Shown here: positions 55,502 to 64,000 of the stretch, one piece after another | How positions within the stretch are numbered: position 1 is the first letter of the stretch | How the letters are laid out: every line of letters starts with the position of its first letter | Source: Viola odorata | Lineage: Eukaryota; Streptophyta; Magnoliopsida; Malpighiales; Violaceae | Reading direction: 5' to 3' | Length of the DNA stretch: 64,000 nt | Assembly (NCBI GenBank): GCA_963691705.1 | Contig: OY829539.1 | Span: forward strand, 58,874,327 to 58,938,326 | The notes under the pieces: generated by a model | Seen by the model: only the letters and a program-made list of their open reading frames with translations | Told to the model about the DNA's origin: nothing | Databases searched by the model: none | Translations under genes and position numbers: made by a program

Positions 55502-56236
55502 TATCTTATCTAGCTAGAGCATCAAGTTCGTCATCAATCTATACATGGTAAAAAATCAATTGCCTCATAAGTGGCTAGTCAATATCTTTTATTGAACTTT
55601 AAATAAACATCATTTGGAATTATTATATTGTAATATGAACATATGAAGTCATGACAGTGTAGCTCGCTCTGTCTTATTTTTAGCCTATGGAGTAAAGCCT
55701 GAGGTGATTGGGGGACCAATTAAATTATCATCTCTGTACCAACCATTTTTCAGATGAATATGTAATTGATATGAGTGGTTTAATATTATTATTTTTGAAG
55801 TAAGAAACCGTTAGTCGAATTTTTTTTAAAATATACATTAAAAATACTTTACTCTTTATAGAATTAACTCATTGCGAATAATAATTAATTATAATTCCCT
55901 AACCTTTACCAGAATACTAGAGATACGTGTGGTTGGATAAAAAACGAAAAAACATTAGAAGATCAACTCCAACAACATAGTGACCCCTCCGAAAAAACAT
56001 TTCTATTGGATCTTCAGGACTCTCTCAATCTCTCCCCTCTCCCCATGTTATGATCAGGGATAGTGATGGATGAATAATCTACGATATTCACTTAAACTAT
56101 ATCTATACTAATTAATTTTTATTGTATTCATATCCGCACCATTATTATTTATTTTATATTAGGTTAAACCATATCCACACCACTAAATATCTACACTTAA
56201 TGAATATTTGCAGATATCCACAAAGGAGTAATGTTT
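55502..56236. other. Intergenic, no gene supported
   Basis: AT-rich host DNA with no credible ORF or RNA gene. Confidence 0.45.
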
Positions 56237-56480
56237 CACTACTAAAAAAATCGCATTATAGCGATAGGAGTTATTGACAAACTTAAGAAGTTGATTATTA
56301 TTCACGAGACACGCGGGTCGATAAATTATTGACGGACAAAACCCATCAATAAGTCGCACAAACGACGTTTCATGTATCGACGAATTTCGTGGGTTATCGA
56401 CGGGAATGTCCCATCGTTATAACCTTTTATTTCGTAGTTTTTGCGTTTGTGGATGAAATACGATTAAAAGGAAAAATATT
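56237..56480. mobile_element. CACTA-type transposon end fragment
   Basis: CACTACTAAAAAAATCGC matches the terminal inverted repeat style of plant CACTA (En/Spm) elements. Repeated short ATCGACGGG-like motifs follow, resembling subterminal repeats. I found no matching inverted terminus downstream, so this is a solo or truncated end. Confidence 0.55.
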
Positions 56481-56900
56481 GTCAAATAATAGGGGAAGGA
56501 AGGAGAGATGCGCGGGGGCTGGTGTTTATATTACATTGCTTTGTGAACTATATAGTAGATTTAGGCATTTAGCGATAGGGTTGGAATTTCACTTGAGTTG
56601 GGTGGTTGTAAAACTATGTTGTTTCCTTAATAATTCAATATTTATTTAATTTTAAAAAAAATTTAGTAAAAATTTTACTAAAATTATATAACAAAATAAA
56701 TAAATAAAAATATATTATTAATTAACATCTCATAAGACTATATATCATATATTTTAGTTCTGAGCATAACATAATAGATTATACTGTTAATTAAACATGC
56801 AAAATTATATTCATATCATTTAATCTGAATAATAAATATGTAAATTTATATTCACACTATTTATAAAATAGATATTATAAATATATAATTAATGGCTTAA

Positions 56901-57938
56901 GTAGCGTTTGATTGACGGAATCAAGGAGGAAAGTGATTCGAGAATTTGAAATTCTTAGCTTTATTGCGTTTGGTTGCGACAATAAAAGTTGGATTCTCCG
57001 GAATTCAACTTTCGTCCAACTTTATTTGACCCCCTCATTTTCCAAAAAATGGAGGAAAGTGATTCCTTGGCTAAAGGGTGGGGAGGGTGATTCTCGTATA
57101 CAGAGAAAGTTAGTTTCTTTTTTAAATTACATATTTTTCCCCTCATATTAGTATTATTTTAAGAAAGAAAAAAAATTTATTTCCTTTTCTCTTAGTTTTA
57201 GTTCCCATTTTTTTATTAATTTTTTTACACTTTTTTATATATGTGTTATTTCTTTAGCTTCAGATTTTTTAATATTAAAAATTTAATTTTTTTCTAAAAT
57301 TTGCCCCCTTTTTATGTTTCAGATTCTTTTATAAAGTTTTGGTACATTTTTAAATTTAAAAAAAAATTATGATACATTTTTTTAAGTCAGATTATTTTTT
57401 AAATCTTTTTTAAGTTTGAAAAAAAATCAAAAATTCTATAAAAAAAATCGTGGCATGACACATGGGTACAAAATCGCTACGTCATTACCCTCAGCCGGTA
57501 CAAGGATTAAATAATTTTATAATTTAGGGACTATATTAAATAAAGTGTTATACTTTAGGGCTAAAAAAATTACTATTTTAATAAAGTTTAGAAGTATTTT
57601 CAATTTTTTTTAAAAGAAGATTACATTATACATTGACCTCGATATGATTTTTCTAAAAATTCATGATAAAGTATATATAGAAAAGAATAATTAGACGCCT
57701 ATTATGAACAAAATAAGAAAGACACAAATAAAAAATAAATAAAAAATAGTAATTTTTTTTACTTCCCTTTAAGATTCCCAAGTACAAAACAAACACAATA
57801 ATGTTACTTTTTCGAAAATTTTAAATCTCAACCAAACACAAAAAACTAACATTCCTCCTAATCCCTCTCCCGAGTATCACTCTCTTGGAAGAGTGACTTC
57901 CAAGAGGGAAAGTAGCATTCTTGTGAATCAAACACTAC
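56901..57938. mobile_element. Non-autonomous TIR element, ~1 kb
   Basis: The left end GTAGCGTTTGATTG and right end GAATCAAACACTAC are imperfect inverted repeats. CTTAA is present on both sides (56896-56900, 57939-57943); the true duplication may be the inner TTA/TAA. The interior is AT-rich with a second inner inverted similarity (GCGTTTGGTTG / CAACCAAACAC). No transposase. PIF/Harbinger is possible, but the superfamily is uncertain. Confidence 0.65.
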
Positions 57939-57943
57939 CTTAA

Positions 57944-60580
57944 TGACTTAAAACCTCATGTACTTTAATATTTTGTTTAATTACCCCATATATTAATTGT
58001 TTGTTTAATAATTCCCGTATTCAGTTTTTTTTATTTAATTACTCTCTGCCGTTACGGAATGCTGATCTGTCACGTTTTCATAAAAAAAAAATCGCAATGT
58101 CAACATAATTTTGGCACATCAACTTGAACGAAAACTCCAATTATTTGGTGATTTTAGGACGATGACGATTGTTGTGGGTGGTGTTGTTATGGTTGCTGTG
58201 CTGGGTTGTTGTGGACAAGGAAGTAGTGGGATTTTTTTCTTTTCTTTTAATTAAGTAGTGTCAGATTTATTTTTTAAAACTAATCTGAAGACAAAATGTG
58301 ATTATGGAGGATTTGTTTTGTTTGGCTAAAGGGAAAAGATGAATTTCTTTCCCTTCTTTTTTATTATTATTAGATTACCTAGAATAATAGGTTTCGTTAA
58401 GAATTTTGATATTTCAATTTAGAGATTAGGAATTTAGATGAAATATAATTATGCCATTAATTTGAGAAATAAACAAGAAATGAAAGGAAAAAAAAGAAAG
58501 AAAAAACAGAAAAGAAAAGAAGAAACCGTTTCGGATAAAAAGAGAGGAAAAATAGAAATGAAAAGCTGATAATAAAAAGATTTAAAAAATGATCCAAGTA
58601 GGCAGTTAATGGAGAAGTTGTTTGACGAAGAGATCAAAATAATGATTTTTTATTTTATCGGGTACGGAGTCGATTATATTCATTTTTTTAACGAAGTGTT
58701 TATTGTAATAGTTTCGGACGACTATAGTCTTATTACCCCTATACTTTTCATTCACGCTGATGGGACAATTTTTTTAACGAAAACCATGACAGATTAATAT
58801 TCCGTAATAACATGGAGTAATTAAATAACAAAACTGAGTACAAAAGGTTATTAAATAAACAATTAATACATAATCGTAATTAAATAAAACATTAAAATAT
58901 AGAAATTTTAAGTCATTAAACCTAGAATTAATAGATATAATTGGTATGAATATCCACTGTCGGTGTTAAATAAAAGTCTGATCATGTTTTAAATTGTGTT
59001 GGTGTCACAGTGAGAAACAATTTAACGTGGTCTGCATTTTCAATAGGCCGGGGGGGTTTCAGACTAGCTACATCAGCAATGACAAAAGAAACACATTGTA
59101 TCTTCTGGAATGAAGTATTATCAAAATGTTACTCGTATGTTTTTTGGAATGAAGTATTTACTTTTGTTGTTTAAGCAAAAGTTATCTCTAATTAATTTAT
59201 TGATTGTGAACCTCAAGTTCAAAAGATTTAATAATTTTATAAGAAAATAAACTAAAATTACAAATTAAAATTTATTGAATGATCAGACGACAATCATACG
59301 AATTGTTTCATAGAATCACAAGTTGACAATAGAAGGCGTGAAAAAGAAACAGGGGAAAGTAAAAAGAGCAGGTGTGCGTGGTGGGGATGGGGTTTTCTTC
59401 TTCTATTTGTCAATACACTTTTTGTGCCCAGAAGGTGACAAAAGGCGGGAAAAGAGGTAGAAAAGTACGTGGCGCACGTCCTTCCAACTTCCAACGTCCA
59501 ACGTCCAACGTCCAGCTTCAATCCATCACTCTCTCTTCCCCGCATATTCTTTAGAATGTACTCTTTGCACAAAGATTCCCTCTCCTTTCCAGAAAAGCAT
59601 GAACACACACGCACTTATACTATTATGGAGAGTGCACTTGTTGAATAAATTAAAGAGCCATTTTTATATCATCTAAATGTTTGGAATAATATTTAACCTA
59701 AGAAAATTTCGAATTTGAGTTCTCAAACCATAATTATTTATAATTTAATACCACTTGCGTTGTTTGAAGAAGTCTAACGTAATAGAGGTTTAGACTAATC
59801 AAAATCGGTAACAAAATGATCCGTACAACTAAAAATCAAGAAAGTGTGCTCATTATATCATTTGGCGTGTTTAGCATTGGACCCAGTCATTTTGTTAGTT
59901 TGTCATTTCTTGAACTTGATCGATGTGAATCTTTTTATGCTGATTTCGGCGTCATGATTCGGCAGCATGTTTTGCGCCATTATAGGTTGTTTTTTGCGTA
60001 CGTGAGATTAAAATCTGAGATTTTTTTTTACATTTTTTTTCCATTTAATTTGAAATTAATTTCTTGACATTTTTTTATATAAAATAATTTATTTTATTTT
60101 TTAATTTCAAACCCTAGATATAGCTAGATGGATAAATCCTTTGTGTTTGTTCACATTTGAACTTATATTGAAAATGAAGAGTGGTAATTTTTGAGTTCGA
60201 ATCTAATATATCAAATGATGGATGTTAATTATTGATTGAACTGAAAATGGTGGTCACCAACATTCGTGATGGGGTGGTTTGCGGCGAGGTTAGGAAGACG
60301 TGAATACAAATCCTGTTAGGGTTGTTTGTTGCATTTGAGGTTTTATATTCATGAGTCGTTTAGCTATATTATGCGATTCTATTGAATCTGATTATGATTC
60401 AAGCTATAGTCTTGAAGTTTAATTAACAAACCCAAATCATGTTTTCCCGACAATAACTACTATTTATTGCGGAGGTTGTGTTGTAAACGGTGACTAGGCT
60501 ACACATCACATTGTCCATTTTCTCAATTTTGTAATTAATTTACACAAGCCTCTCTCTTTTGCTTGCCTTCTTCATTTCTT
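57944..60580. other. Intergenic, no gene supported
   Basis: AT-rich, with a short CGTCCAA microrepeat near 59485-59515. The frames at 58609-58797, 59294-59614 and 59816-60067 show no motif I can name. Confidence 0.45.
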
Positions 60581-60582
60581 TC

Positions 60583-60600
60583 TATAAAATCTCTATAAAT
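60583..60600 (+). promoter_or_regulatory. TATA box(es) of the phosphatase gene
   Basis: TATAAAA (60583-60589) and TATAAAT (60594-60600) lie about 240 bp upstream of the ATG, followed by a CT-rich leader. Confidence 0.55.
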
Positions 60601-60682
60601 ACCAAAAATCGTTACCACCGATTCATCGCTTGCAGCTGCAGCAACTCCTCGAAACAACGGAAAAAATAACCTCCATTGCTGA

Positions 60683-64000
<3,318 letters not shown>

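Overview
The window is nuclear DNA of a flowering plant, probably a eudicot. Three host genes have typical plant exon-intron structure: an AGO4-clade Argonaute of 22 coding exons, a 13-exon COP1, and the first two exons of a plant PFA-DSP phosphatase. The intergenic DNA is AT-rich and holds Stowaway, hAT and CACTA-type elements and a large Tat/Ogre-like LTR retrotransposon. I cannot name the species.

1-19336: a rearranged cluster of endogenous pararetrovirus (Caulimoviridae) DNA that runs off the left edge of the window. Two related virus lineages, here called A and B, are present. They encode an AUG-free small ORF1, a movement protein-coat protein (MP-CP) ORF, a protease-RT-RNase H (Pol) ORF and a TAV/viroplasmin-like ORF, and carry a 35S-like promoter, a long leader and a tRNA primer-binding site (PBS). 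At least nine fragments are joined, and the coding strand flips at nearly every joint. The rightmost copy (11660-19336, minus strand, lineage A) is slightly longer than one genome and has a ~396 bp terminal repeat, but it lacks the C-terminal coat-protein region. Three CCCTAAA telomere units sit exactly where this copy ends in its PBS.

19337-36718: host genes. The Argonaute (minus, 20846-27915) and COP1 (plus, 29093-36718) are divergent neighbours. My exon models splice to 2718 and 2031 nt, both divisible by three.

36719-43497: mostly intergenic. A likely TAS3 trans-acting siRNA locus lies on the minus strand near 37.7-38.05 kb, with a short ORF ending just before a miR390 site and a tasiARF-like 21-mer further 3'. 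Several MITEs follow, one of them inside the TAS3 downstream region.

43503-55496: a complete LTR retrotransposon with 3454-bp near-identical LTRs, an ATACT target-site duplication, only decayed gag/pol remnants, and four blocks of tandem repeats. It looks recently moved but non-autonomous.

55502-64000: intergenic DNA with a CACTA-like end and a ~1 kb TIR element, then the 5' part of a PFA-DSP phosphatase gene whose catalytic exons lie beyond the right edge.

The most unusual signals are in the viral cluster: conserved absence of AUG over ORF1, a covarying leader hairpin next to an oligo(A) tract, an atypical PBS, and telomere repeats joined in the telomerase orientation to a viral end.
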